Below, in pieces: positions 8,836 to 17,937 of a DNA stretch of 44,690 bases; position 1 is the stretch's first letter, and each line of letters begins with the position of its first letter. The notes below the pieces were generated by a model. It saw nothing but the letters and a program-made list of their open reading frames with translations. It was not told the origin of the DNA and made no database searches. The stretch lies in assembly GCA_000434615.1 (NCBI GenBank), contig FR880803.1, positions 1 through 44,690 on the forward strand. The letters are read 5' to 3'. Origin of the DNA: Clostridium sp. CAG:510. GTDB taxonomy: Bacteria; Bacillota; Clostridia; Lachnospirales; Lachnospiraceae. The position numbers and the translations under genes are program-made.

Positions 8836-9125
8836 TTTTCCTTTTTGCTTTTCATCTCGCAATCTTGCATATTCTTTTCCATTCTTGTAGTTGGCTTATT
8901 TTCATACAGTTTTTATAAAAATCACATAGTATTTTTGTTTAATATCCAATTCTTATTGTTAAAAATATCTAATTTTTATGTCAATGACGGCGTCGATATC
9001 GCTTATTCTTGCGTATTACTGTCAATTTTGAATTGCTTATGCCATGTTTATGTTTAAGTTATTATTTACTTTATGTTTATTTTGTATTAAAATAAGTACA
9101 TCAAAACCAGAACGGAGGAGAAATC

Positions 9126-10061
9126 ATGAACGGCTTTCATTTTGAAGAAAACATTGCCGATACCGTCAAGGATTCGTTAATGCACTATTTGTCCATACAT
9201 AACACGGCTTACTCGGAATTTTATACCTTAAAGACCTGCTACCACAGCTCACTCTCAACCAATTCCTTAAATACAGTTCTCGCCTGGAACGAAATTCATG
9301 CTTCTTATCCTTACAGCTATAATTTTGGCAGGGAACAGGTCTACTGCATGCTCTATACGATTTCCGGTACCGGTACGGTTTCTTTAAATGGAAACAAAAC
9401 AGTGGCTTCGGAAAATACCTTCGTGTTTCTCCCCTGTTCGCCCAATGTAAGCATCCGTATCCAGTCCACGCACTGGAATTACATTATTTTTTACATTCAG
9501 GGTCCCTTCCTTTCCTTCTATTATGAATTATATAAGGAAAGATACTGCGGTGTGGTTTCCTCCGAAAATATGCCCCGGATTGAAGCTTCCCTCACATCCC
9601 TGATTTCCTACATGCGGAATTACATTCCCAACGAACTGATTATCAATAAGCTTTTAGTAGATTTACTGACAGAACTGACCTGTGATGAGTTTAGTTTTTC
9701 CTCCGGTCGCGGCGGAAAGATGTATTTAGAGGATATTAAGTCCTACTACGATACGCATTATTCTGAAGATTTGAATTTAGACAATGTTTCGACCCAGGCC
9801 GGCATCAACAAATACCGTCTGTGTCGGGAGTTCAAAGCAGCCTACGGCTTTTCTCCCCTGCAGTACTTAAACGGCAGACGCTTAGAAGAGGCGGAACATC
9901 TTTTGACTGATACTGATTTGAAGGTTCATGAGGTGGCGGAACGTGTCGGTATCGAAAATACCACCCACTTCATCAATTTATTTAAGCGCAAGCATAAAAT
10001 GACACCGGCAGCCTATCGCAACCGGCCGTCGGTGTCTTCCTCCCTTACCGCTGTAAGGTAA
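9126..10061 (+). CDS. AraC-family transcriptional regulator
   Basis: 311 residues. N-terminal cupin-like sensor (about 60-140; GTGTVSLNGNK and FVFLPCSPN segments) and a C-terminal double helix-turn-helix (about 205-300; DNVSTQAGINKYRLCREFK and VAERVGIENTTHFINLFKR). Divergent from the sugar transporter operon, the usual place for an activator of carbohydrate uptake. GGAGGAG stands six bases before the ATG. Its stop lies within a small stem (10043-10058) and only eight bases from the stop of the convergent helicase gene. The ligand is unknown. Confidence 0.9.
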   Translation: MNGFHFEENIADTVKDSLMHYLSIHNTAYSEFYTLKTCYHSSLSTNSLNTVLAWNEIHASYPYSYNFGREQVYCMLYTISGTGTVSLNGNKTVASENTFVFLPCSPNVSIRIQSTHWNYIIFYIQGPFLSFYYELYKERYCGVVSSENMPRIEASLTSLISYMRNYIPNELIINKLLVDLLTELTCDEFSFSSGRGGKMYLEDIKSYYDTHYSEDLNLDNVSTQAGINKYRLCREFKAAYGFSPLQYLNGRRLEEAEHLLTDTDLKVHEVAERVGIENTTHFINLFKRKHKMTPAAYRNRPSVSSSLTAVR

Positions 10062-10069
10062 CTGTTTGA

Positions 10070-11650
10070 TTATTTACGTTTCTCCCTGGAATCGCGTCTG
10101 TCCGTAACCTTACGGAATTCGCGGTTCCCTTTTCTTTCACCGCGTGCACCGTCTCTGCGGCTGCTTCTCTCTCTGTCACCGAAGCTTCCACCTCTGCGGC
10201 TGCCTTCTTTGTCGCCTCTGCCGAATACGCGGGATTTATGTCCGCCGTCATCCGCAAAACGCTTTCTTCTGTCATCATCTGAGAAGCGCTTTCTTCTGTC
10301 GTCGAAGGAAGAGCGTCTCTTGCGCGGCTCCTCGATAACGATTTCTTCCGGCGCCTCGCCGATTTCCTTCCTTACAAGATATGCTAAAAGCTCCATGGGG
10401 TCTAACTCGTAGTCCTCCATTTTTTCTTCAATCTGATCCTGGAGCTTTACATAATCTTCTTTATCCAGGGTATCCTTCGCCGCCTGCAGCAGTTTGTTTA
10501 ACTTAATGTCCATAACCTGTGCGGACTTGGGCAGCTTCTGCTCCGTCATCTTGGTTTTGCAGACTCTCTCGATTTCCCGGATACGGTATAAATCCCTGCC
10601 GTAAGCAAAGGTAAAGGCAAGTCCTTCCCTGCCCGCTCTGCCGGTACGTCCTATTCTGTGGACGTAGTATTCCGTATCCTGCGGCACATCATAGTTAAAG
10701 ACCGCCTCTAAGTCGTCCACATCAATGCCTCTTGCCGCCACATCCGTTGCAATCAGTACCTGCAGACTGCCGTTTTTAAAGCGGTTCATGACAAAATCCC
10801 TCTGCTTCTGGGTCATATCCCCGTGCAGTCCTTCTGCCTGATAGCCCCTGTCCTTCAGATGCTCCGCCAGCTCATCCACCATCTTTTTGGTGTTGCAGAA
10901 TACGATGGAACGCTTCAGATTGTAGGTATCAATCAGTCTGCTGATGGCTTCTTCCTTGTAAATATTTTTCACTACATAATAATACTGCTTTACCAGAGGA
11001 ATTGTCAGCTCCTGCTTGGTAATCCGCACGACCACCGCATCCTTCTGGTATTTGTAGGTAATGTCTAAAATAGCCTGCGGCATAGTTGCCGAGAAAAGCG
11101 CCGTCTGGTGCTCGCACGGGATTTCTCCCAGAATGGCTTCCATATCCTCGCGGAAGCCCATGTTCAGCATTTCATCCGCTTCATCCAGCACCACCATTTT
11201 CAGGCTGTCTAACTTGATAGTGTGTCTGCGCATATGGTCCATGACACGTCCCGGTGTACCCACAATAATCTGGACGCCGCCTTTTAAGGCTTTAATCTGC
11301 CGGGAAATATCCTGCCCGCCATAAATAGGTACCACACGTATGCCGTGCATGTATTTGGAAAATTTGTGAAGCTCCTCTGCCGCCTGAATGGCAAGCTCTC
11401 TGGTAGGACATAAAATCATGCCCTGCAACTCCCGGCTGGCGGGGTCTACCATCTGCAGCATGGGAATCCCGAACGCTGCCGTCTTTCCTGTTCCTGTCTG
11501 CGCCTGCCCGATGACATCCTTTCCTTCCATAAGCTGGGGAATTGCCTGTTCCTGTATAGGCGTCATCTGGGTATAGCCCATCTCGGAAACCGCGCGTAAA
11601 ATCTTGGGATTAATCCCGGAATCTTCATATCTTAAATTTTCTTCCATCAT
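10070..11650 (-). CDS. cshA: DEAD-box RNA helicase (CshA-like)
   Basis: 526 residues. All core motifs are visible: Q motif region MTPIQEQAIP, AQTGTGKT (50-57), PTREL, GTPGR, DEAD (156-159), SAT (187-189), then the second RecA domain with HRIGRTGRAG near 330. After a dimerisation-like segment the tail (about 440-526) is rich in Arg, Asp, Ser and Gly with short repeats (DDRRKRF, DDDRRKRF), an RNA-binding extension. Acts in RNA unwinding, ribosome assembly and mRNA decay. Last gene of the run starting at the cell-wall genes, two bases after the Ctp protease stop. Two tandem ATGs begin it (11650, 11647). The exact name (cshA) follows the general architecture, not a unique motif. Confidence 0.92.
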   Translation of the reverse strand: MMEENLRYEDSGINPKILRAVSEMGYTQMTPIQEQAIPQLMEGKDVIGQAQTGTGKTAAFGIPMLQMVDPASRELQGMILCPTRELAIQAAEELHKFSKYMHGIRVVPIYGGQDISRQIKALKGGVQIIVGTPGRVMDHMRRHTIKLDSLKMVVLDEADEMLNMGFREDMEAILGEIPCEHQTALFSATMPQAILDITYKYQKDAVVVRITKQELTIPLVKQYYYVVKNIYKEEAISRLIDTYNLKRSIVFCNTKKMVDELAEHLKDRGYQAEGLHGDMTQKQRDFVMNRFKNGSLQVLIATDVAARGIDVDDLEAVFNYDVPQDTEYYVHRIGRTGRAGREGLAFTFAYGRDLYRIREIERVCKTKMTEQKLPKSAQVMDIKLNKLLQAAKDTLDKEDYVKLQDQIEEKMEDYELDPMELLAYLVRKEIGEAPEEIVIEEPRKRRSSFDDRRKRFSDDDRRKRFADDGGHKSRVFGRGDKEGSRRGGSFGDRERSSRRDGARGERKGNREFRKVTDRRDSREKRK

Positions 11651-11653
11651 TGA

Positions 11654-12991
11654 TTAGTTTGTACCTTCCATTTTCTGAAGCAGTACTTCCTTCGCCTTTT
11701 CAAGCTGATTGTCGTATGCTTCGTCGCTGTAATATCTTTCACTGTCAAATTCGCATTCCACATCCGGTTCGATGCCGATACCGTGGATATTGATGCCGTT
11801 CGGTGTGTAATAGGAGCTGATGGTCAGCTTGACTGCAGAGCCGTCGGACAGTTCAATAGGTCTCTGCACAATGCCCTTGCCGAAGGTCGTGGTGCCTACC
11901 AGTGTACCGATACCGTAATCCTTAATGGCGCCTGCCAGGATTTCGGACGCACTGGCGGAATTGCCGTTTACTAAAACAACCATGGGCACATCCAGCTCTT
12001 TGGAGCCGTCACAGGAATATTCCTCCCGGTTGCCGTCCCTGTCTTCCGTGTATACAATCAGACCCTTGGGCAGCATCTGCTTGGCAATGCTTACCACGGA
12101 GCTTAAATTACCGCCCGGATTGCTGCGCAAATCCAGGATGAGTCCCTTCATGTCATTGCCTCTTGCCATTGCCATGGCTTCCGTAAACTGGTCCACAGTC
12201 ACGGTATCAAACTCTGTAATCTGGATGTATGCCATGCCGTCATCCAACATTTCAAACTTAACGGTGGGGGATTCCACCTTTCTTCTTGTCACTTCTTTTT
12301 CGATTTCTTTACCATCACGGATAAGGGTCAGCTTAACGGTTGTATTCTCATCACCCTTAATCAGGGAAACCGTTTCCTGTAAGGACATGCCCGTTACATC
12401 CACATCGTCCACCTTGTAAATAATATCCTCGGCACGTAGATCCGCCTCCTCAGCCGGAGAGTCTGCAATAATACCGCTGACTTTCGCAAGACCTGTCGTG
12501 GTGTCAAGACTTACATAAGCGCCCACGCCGTAATAAACACCAAAGGAGTCCTGATACAGACTTTCCAGTTCTTCCTTGGAGTAGTATTCGGAATAAGGGT
12601 CGCCAAGCGACTCAACCATGCCCTTAAAGATACCGTCCACCATGGCGTCTTTATCCACGTCTTCTTTATAAAAGTAAGTGTCGATTACATTTTCAATAAC
12701 CTTCATCTTGGCTACCGTGTCTTCGTTGACCGCTTCTCCGGTAACACTTTCTCCGTCCGTGTTTTCCTGACTTTCTTCCCGGGTGTGAAGCCCTACCGTC
12801 TGGCCTGACTTATGGGCATACTGGATGCGGTTTACCACATACACGCTGCTCACTACTAAAAGGGACATAATCAGACCTGTAAACAGTCCGCCCCAGAAAA
12901 ACTTTCCGCTTTTGTCCTGTGTTTTTTTTCCGCCGTTTTCCGGCTGCTGTCCGGGCTCAATGCCCGTTGTATAAATTTCGTTGTCCTGCAT
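11654..12991 (-). CDS. S41 family carboxy-terminal processing protease (Ctp)
   Basis: 445 residues. One membrane anchor (about 33-55), then a long extracellular part: N-terminal linker, PDZ domain (about 135-220; GVGAYVSLDT and SPAEEADLRAEDIIYKV), S41 core with catalytic Ser in GNSASASE and Lys in TTFGKGIVQ, the Ser-Lys dyad. Located outside the membrane, where such enzymes clip the C-terminal ends of secreted proteins. Directly follows the M23 peptidase gene in the FtsEX run, so that hydrolase or its regulator is a reasonable substrate (inference; Pseudomonas CtpA is known to degrade M23 hydrolases). ATG with AAAGG nine bases upstream. Confidence 0.93.
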   Translation of the reverse strand: MQDNEIYTTGIEPGQQPENGGKKTQDKSGKFFWGGLFTGLIMSLLVVSSVYVVNRIQYAHKSGQTVGLHTREESQENTDGESVTGEAVNEDTVAKMKVIENVIDTYFYKEDVDKDAMVDGIFKGMVESLGDPYSEYYSKEELESLYQDSFGVYYGVGAYVSLDTTTGLAKVSGIIADSPAEEADLRAEDIIYKVDDVDVTGMSLQETVSLIKGDENTTVKLTLIRDGKEIEKEVTRRKVESPTVKFEMLDDGMAYIQITEFDTVTVDQFTEAMAMARGNDMKGLILDLRSNPGGNLSSVVSIAKQMLPKGLIVYTEDRDGNREEYSCDGSKELDVPMVVLVNGNSASASEILAGAIKDYGIGTLVGTTTFGKGIVQRPIELSDGSAVKLTISSYYTPNGINIHGIGIEPDVECEFDSERYYSDEAYDNQLEKAKEVLLQKMEGTN

Positions 12992-13011
12992 AATGTGTAC
13001 CTTTCCTTATA

Positions 13012-14241
13012 TTACTGTTTCAGATAATTCCAGGGACTTACATATTCTCCGTTCAGACGCACGCCGAAGTGCAGGTGCGGGCCGGTGGAACGGCCGGTGG
13101 AACCTACCGCAGCAATGGTCTCCCCTCTTACGACCACGTCTCCTGTGCTGACATACAACTTGGAGGCATGCATATATATGGTGTACAGGCTTCCGCCGTG
13201 GTCAATCATAACATAATTACCCATGGAACTGCTGTAGGATGCCGCTACCACTTTTCCGTCGTAAGCCGCATAAATCGCCGTACCGCTGGGAGATGCCAGG
13301 TCGATACCGTTGTGAAACTTCTGTATGCCAAGGATGGGATGCATACGCCAGCCGTAATCGTCCGACAATCTCGTATAGGTAGCCACCGGGAATTTGAACT
13401 GCCCGCCGTCGTACATCAGTACAGTACCGTTCTGCTCTAAAATTTTACGTTTTTCTTCGGCAATTGCCGCTTCCAGAGCCTGCACGATTTCGTTCTGCTC
13501 CTGGATGTCGGCTTCGTATTCCTTGATGGCCTGCTCTCTGTTGGAAATATCGTATTCGTATTCCCTGATAGTCTGTTCCTTGGCGGCAATCAGCTCCTCA
13601 AGGGCTTTCTGCTCCTGCTCAACGCTGACTTTGGTTTCATCCAAAACTTCCTTTTCCGCCTCAAGCTGCTGTTCGCAGAGCTCAATATACTGCCTGTTTA
13701 AGATAAACTGGTCTAACTGTTTTCTATCATATGCGGAAATCTGCTCCATATATTCAACGGCATTCATAATGCTGCTTAAGCTTTCTCCGCTGAAAATGAT
13801 GTCGATGTAGGAAGACTCGCCCTGCTCGTACATAAAGCGGATACGCTCCACCATCGCATCATACTGGTCTTCCTCTATCTGTTTTGCTTCCGCAAGCTCC
13901 TCCTGCGTAACACGGATTTCCTCTTCCTTCTGCTGGATTTCGGCGGTCAGCCGGGTGATATTGTCCTGCACCTCGGCAAGCTGGGCGTCCAGCTCCTGCA
14001 CATAATTTTTCAGATTACTTTTTTCCTGCTCCAGCTTCTTCTTGATAGCCTTCACATCCGTCAGGGAATTCTGCAGGCTTTTCTTCTGCTGCTCCGCCTG
14101 TTTTATCTGCTCTTCCTTCTGTTTGATACTGTCCGAGGTAAGAGACGAATAGCTTGTTGCTGCTTTTGTGGAAGATGGCATGTGGCTGAAAAGTACCAGC
14201 ATGAGTACCACCGTAAAAACCATCACAAGTCTTTTTTTCAT
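13012..14241 (-). CDS. Coiled-coil M23 (LytM-type) murein hydrolase, FtsEX partner
   Basis: 409 residues. Signal peptide (MKKRLVMVFTVVLMLVLF ... TKA), a long coiled coil (about 35-250) rich in Glu/Gln/Lys, and a C-terminal M23 domain (about 280-409). The zinc ligands are intact: HNGIDLA (HxxxD) and GPHLHFGV (HxH), so unlike EnvC of E. coli this should be an active endopeptidase. Lies right after ftsX; FtsEX is known to activate coiled-coil hydrolases outside the cell. I chose 14241, which starts the signal peptide and has GAGG upstream; a start at 14265 overlapping the ftsX stop (ATGA) would add eight residues and cannot be excluded. Confidence 0.9.
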   Translation of the reverse strand: MKKRLVMVFTVVLMLVLFSHMPSSTKAATSYSSLTSDSIKQKEEQIKQAEQQKKSLQNSLTDVKAIKKKLEQEKSNLKNYVQELDAQLAEVQDNITRLTAEIQQKEEEIRVTQEELAEAKQIEEDQYDAMVERIRFMYEQGESSYIDIIFSGESLSSIMNAVEYMEQISAYDRKQLDQFILNRQYIELCEQQLEAEKEVLDETKVSVEQEQKALEELIAAKEQTIREYEYDISNREQAIKEYEADIQEQNEIVQALEAAIAEEKRKILEQNGTVLMYDGGQFKFPVATYTRLSDDYGWRMHPILGIQKFHNGIDLASPSGTAIYAAYDGKVVAASYSSSMGNYVMIDHGGSLYTIYMHASKLYVSTGDVVVRGETIAAVGSTGRSTGPHLHFGVRLNGEYVSPWNYLKQ

Positions 14242-14261
14242 ACCTGCCTGTCCTCTCTTAA

Positions 14262-15161
14262 TCATACGCGCAAGTGTTTTCTAACTGTGGTAAAGCTGCC
14301 CAGGAAGCCGATGCCGATACCGATACCTAAGGATACGGGAACCAGCACATGGAATACTTCCTGTACGGTAAGGAAATTCAGGATGGATGACAGTGCCTGG
14401 AACTTGGACATTGCCGATGTCACCACGTCATTGTAAATAAAGTAAATCAGTAAAAGAGGAATACCGGAACCGATGGCGCCGATTAACATACCCTCAATAA
14501 CGAACGGCGCTCTGGTAAAGAAGTCCGTGGCACCGATGTATTTCATAATGCTGATTTCTTCCTGTCTTACGGAAATACCGATGGTAACCGTGTTGCTGAT
14601 CAAGAAAATAGATACACCCAGCAAAATGACGATAATACCCACGGAGGCATATGCCACAATCAGGTTGACGCCGGTCAGGGCGTTCGCCGTCAGACTGCTG
14701 TATTTAACCAGACGCACATCCGGCAGGGACTGCAGCCAGGTAACCAGTGCATCCTGCATGGATACGTCGTTTAAGAAAACTTCGTAATTTTCATAACCCT
14801 CCAGAGGGTTGGTGGGGAAGCCTTCCGTGTGCTTTCCTTCGAAATATTTTTCCTGGAACCAGGCCCAGGCTTCATCCGCAGTCGTATACTTTATATTGGA
14901 AACCTCCACTCTGGCTTTAATCTGTTCCCCAATGGCATCAATCCGTTCCTGGGAAGTGCCCTCGTTAAAGAATACGGTAACAGAAACTCCTTCCTGTGCA
15001 TTTTTGACAATATGCTGGAAGTTCATAACCACGGAATACAGGATGCCGAATAAAAACAGGCAGGCTGCGATGGTGGCAATGGATGCCATGGAAAACAGCT
15101 TGTTACGGAATATATTTCTTACTCCCTGTCTGAGAGTATAAAATAAGGTACTAATCTTCAT
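14262..15161 (-). CDS. ftsX: Cell division ABC transporter permease FtsX
   Basis: 299 residues. First membrane helix about 22-45 (ASIATIAACLFLFGILYSV), extracellular loop about 46-165 with the usual VSVTVFFNEGTSQERIDAI segment, and three C-terminal helices. Partner of FtsE; the pair passes ATP hydrolysis to a peptidoglycan hydrolase at the septum or side wall. Start at 15161 has AAGGAG about nine bases upstream and overlaps the ftsE stop by 11 bases; a longer start at 15185 has no ribosome site. Confidence 0.95.
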   Translation of the reverse strand: MKISTLFYTLRQGVRNIFRNKLFSMASIATIAACLFLFGILYSVVMNFQHIVKNAQEGVSVTVFFNEGTSQERIDAIGEQIKARVEVSNIKYTTADEAWAWFQEKYFEGKHTEGFPTNPLEGYENYEVFLNDVSMQDALVTWLQSLPDVRLVKYSSLTANALTGVNLIVAYASVGIIVILLGVSIFLISNTVTIGISVRQEEISIMKYIGATDFFTRAPFVIEGMLIGAIGSGIPLLLIYFIYNDVVTSAMSKFQALSSILNFLTVQEVFHVLVPVSLGIGIGIGFLGSFTTVRKHLRV

Positions 15162-15894
15162 CGATATACTCTCCTTCCTCTTCATCGCTTACGATGACGC
15201 CTTTTTTCATGGTAACCACGCGCTTGTGCATGGCATTGACAATTTCACGGTTGTGGGTAACCACCACTACCGTTGTGCCGGACTTGTTGATTTCCTCTAA
15301 AAGGTTCATGATTTCCCATGAGTTCTTGGGGTCAAGATTGCCGGTAGGCTCATCTGCCAGCAGAATGGAAGGCTTGTTGATAAGGGCACGCGCCAGCGCC
15401 ACTCTCTGCTGTTCACCGCCGGAGAGCTGCTTGGGCTTTGCCTTGTATTTGCCTGCCAGTCCCACCGTAGCCAGTATCTTCGGTACGTTTTTACGGATTT
15501 CCTTGGCGGGAACTTCTACGATACGCTGCGCAAACGCAACATTCTCATATACGTTTCTATCCTTAAGCAGACGGAAATCCTGGAATACGATTCCCAGGTT
15601 TCTGCGGAATTTCGGAATTTTCCAGTGGGACAGCTTTGCCACATCATGTCCCATCACCCATACCTTTCCCTTGGTAGGGATAAGTTCTCTTAACAAAAGC
15701 TTAATCAGGGTGGACTTGCCGGAGCCGCTGTCGCCGACTACAAAGACAAACTCGCCTCTGTTGATATGCAGGGTCACACCGTTTAATGCCGGTGCACCCG
15801 CTGTATAAATCTTACTTACCTTGTCCAGGTAAATCAGACCGTTTTCTTCAATCATTTTCTCCCGTTGTTTTCTCTGTTCTTCTTTTCTTGACAT
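15151..15894 (-). CDS. ftsE: Cell division ATP-binding protein FtsE
   Basis: 247 residues. Walker A GDSGSGKST, signature LSGGEQQR, Walker B ILLADEPTGNLD, H-loop VVVTHNREIV, all intact. FtsE-typical segments LGIVFQDFRLL and RNVYENVAF. An N-terminal extension of about 13 charged residues and an acidic tail (DEEEGEYIDED) exceed the usual ~225 residues. Start at 15894 has AGAGGT upstream. Follows the PucR-type regulator by 11 bases and overlaps ftsX. Confidence 0.96.
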   Translation of the reverse strand: MSRKEEQRKQREKMIEENGLIYLDKVSKIYTAGAPALNGVTLHINRGEFVFVVGDSGSGKSTLIKLLLRELIPTKGKVWVMGHDVAKLSHWKIPKFRRNLGIVFQDFRLLKDRNVYENVAFAQRIVEVPAKEIRKNVPKILATVGLAGKYKAKPKQLSGGEQQRVALARALINKPSILLADEPTGNLDPKNSWEIMNLLEEINKSGTTVVVVTHNREIVNAMHKRVVTMKKGVIVSDEEEGEYIDED

Positions 15895-15905
15895 TCTGTA
15901 CCTCT

Positions 15906-16991
15906 TTAATATTCAAATGATTCCATGTATTTCATGTACTTTACGACCATGAGCGCAATCTTGAAGGTAATGGCATCTTCAAACACGCGCAGATCCAGTC
16001 CCGTGCTTTTCTGCAGCTTGTCCAGACGGTAAACCAGTGTATTCCGGTGAATGAAAAGCTGTCTGGACGTTTCGGACACATTCAGGCTGTTTTCAAAGAA
16101 TTTACTGATGGTAGTAAGGGTTTCCTCATCAAAATCATCCGGGCTTTTTCCGCCGAAGATTTCGCGGATGAACATTTTACAAAGAGGAATGGGCAGCTGG
16201 TAAATCAGTCTGCCGATACCCAGTTCGCTGTAAGCAATGACGTTTCTTTCATCAAAGAAAATCTTGCCTACATCCAGCGCCATCTTGGCTTCCTTGTAGG
16301 AACGGCTGACCTCCTTAATCTCATGGATAATCGTACCGTATGCCACATGCACGCCGGCAACGCCTTCCTTCTGCAGATAGGAAATCAGGCTCTTGGCAAT
16401 TTTCTCAATGTCCTTGTTGGTGTCCGTGTCGGAAAGCTCCTTCACTACTATAACATTATTTTCATCCACTGCGGTGATGAAATCTTTTCCATTACCTCCA
16501 ATATGTACCCTGGTAAGCTCCAGAGCATTGTTGTCCTTGCCGTTTTCGGACTCCACAATCATAGCAACTCTGCCGATATCCGTGGGGATATGCAGCTTTT
16601 TCGCCCTGCCGTAAATATCTACTAAAAGCAGGTTATCCAAAAGCAGGTTCTTAATAAAGTTGTCCTTATCAAACCGTTCCTTGTATGCAACCATCAGATT
16701 CTGGATTTGAAAAGCCGCCATTTTTGCAATGGTATACACATCTTCTCCGCTTCCGCCCGCAATCAGCACATACTCCGGTTGCTGGTCGTCCATTACCTTG
16801 ATATACTGGTAGCCCTGGATTTCCTGGGAATCGGCGAAGGACGCCGCAAATTCCGCTGCCTGTTTAGAGCAGTTGCGCATATCTGCAGTGGATGCCATCT
16901 CCTTGCCCTCTGTGTCCATGACACAGAAATCGACCCTGGCAATGTTTTTTAACCCCTCAATGGTATTCTGTAAAATTTGGTTTGATATCAT
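15906..16991 (-). CDS. PucR/CdaR-type helix-turn-helix regulator
   Basis: 361 residues. N-terminal sensor-like domain (ARVDFCVMDTEGKEMAST, up to about 120), a central GGDEF-like segment (about 160-270) and a C-terminal PucR helix-turn-helix (about 305-335; LNVSETSRQLFIHRNTLVYR). Members usually activate sugar-diacid or purine genes, but here the gene stands directly before ftsE (11-base gap), with no catabolic gene in sight. Start at 16991: GGAG eight bases upstream; an upstream ATG-less extension to 17027 lacks one. The effector is unknown. Confidence 0.85.
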   Translation of the reverse strand: MISNQILQNTIEGLKNIARVDFCVMDTEGKEMASTADMRNCSKQAAEFAASFADSQEIQGYQYIKVMDDQQPEYVLIAGGSGEDVYTIAKMAAFQIQNLMVAYKERFDKDNFIKNLLLDNLLLVDIYGRAKKLHIPTDIGRVAMIVESENGKDNNALELTRVHIGGNGKDFITAVDENNVIVVKELSDTDTNKDIEKIAKSLISYLQKEGVAGVHVAYGTIIHEIKEVSRSYKEAKMALDVGKIFFDERNVIAYSELGIGRLIYQLPIPLCKMFIREIFGGKSPDDFDEETLTTISKFFENSLNVSETSRQLFIHRNTLVYRLDKLQKSTGLDLRVFEDAITFKIALMVVKYMKYMESFEY

Positions 16992-17103
16992 ACACGTACT
17001 CCATCCTATTCCATAGATGAAAACCATTTTAATCTATTTTCACAAAAAAATCTACCCTCGAAGGATAAAAAATTAGACATTCTTAACAAAAACAGTCGTT
17101 TTT

Positions 17104-17937
17104 TTACTTTCTGCGAATACTTTTCTCTCCAATTTCTATCATACCGTTTTTCAGTAAATGTCCCACCGCTCTCTTGAATTCGTTCTTGCTCATCTGCAGC
17201 TCCCGTTTGATGACCTCCGGGGATGCCTTGTCGTTGAAGGGCATAGCGCCGTCAAAGCTGTCGAGCACCTTGAGCACCTTTTCGGCGTCGGTCTCTATCT
17301 GCAGGTACGCTTTCTCCCGGACACTCAGATTCAGTCTGCCGTCCTCTTTTACGGAAGTAACCCTGGCATTTACGGTATCGCCCACCTTCAAATCCCCATA
17401 TGCCTCCTTCTTGGGAATGAGTGCGGAATACAAATCGTCCACTGCCACAAACATACCGAACTCGGGGCTCGTTTCGTAAATAACGCCGGTTACTCTGTCG
17501 TCCTTCTGATAAGGGCTGTCGGAGCGCAGGTTTTCATACACATTCATGGTTGCGCAGAGCCGTCCGCTCTTGTCTATATATAAGGAAACGAGAGGGGTAT
17601 CGCCCTTTTTCACGCGCACCTTCTGCTGCTTAAAGGGAAGGAACAAATCCTTTTCCAGTCCCCAGTCCAAAAATGCGCCGAATTTATTGACGTCCGCTAC
17701 CGTAAGCCGCGCCACCTCGCCCATTTTGAGTAACGGTGTCTGCGTGGTGGAAATCAACCTGTCCTTGGAGTCCCTGTATACAAAAACTTCTGTTTCATCC
17801 CCCAATTCGGTTCCTTCCGGCACCTGCTTTATGGGAAGAAGCACTCGCTCCTCCGCCTTTACGTCCTCTGCCAGGTACACACCGAATTCCACTTTCTTTA
17901 CTACGGTAAGCTTCTGCTGTTCTCCTAATTTAATCAT
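17104..17937 (-). CDS. cvfB: S1-domain RNA-binding protein (CvfB/YitL-like)
   Basis: 277 residues. Two or three S1-type beta-barrel repeats (about 1-65, 66-130 and 140-210; the last with DRVTGVIYETSPEFGMFVAVD) and a C-terminal winged helix (about 225-277; ASPEVIKRELQMSKNEFKRA). Length and order match CvfB, which affects virulence-factor expression through RNA. ATG at 17937 with AAGGAG; overlaps the stop of the thioesterase gene by eight bases, so the two are co-translated. The 110 bases after it before the next gene show only a weak stem. Confidence 0.88.
   Translation of the reverse strand: MIKLGEQQKLTVVKKVEFGVYLAEDVKAEERVLLPIKQVPEGTELGDETEVFVYRDSKDRLISTTQTPLLKMGEVARLTVADVNKFGAFLDWGLEKDLFLPFKQQKVRVKKGDTPLVSLYIDKSGRLCATMNVYENLRSDSPYQKDDRVTGVIYETSPEFGMFVAVDDLYSALIPKKEAYGDLKVGDTVNARVTSVKEDGRLNLSVREKAYLQIETDAEKVLKVLDSFDGAMPFNDKASPEVIKRELQMSKNEFKRAVGHLLKNGMIEIGEKSIRRK

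Larger units (their letters stand above)
8774..9125. other. Divergent regulatory region, sugar operon / AraC gene
   Basis: 352 non-coding, strongly AT-rich bases between divergent genes. It holds the extended -10 promoter of the binding-protein gene (8827-8835), an inverted repeat in the early leader (8800-8815), and the AraC gene's ribosome site GGAGGAG (9113-9119). No clear AraC half-site pair was identified, and no RNA gene is seen. Confidence 0.6.

Noticed and set aside
16047..16625. 192-residue plus-strand frame
   Set aside because: Antisense shadow of the PucR-type regulator; composition and lack of ribosome site do not support it.
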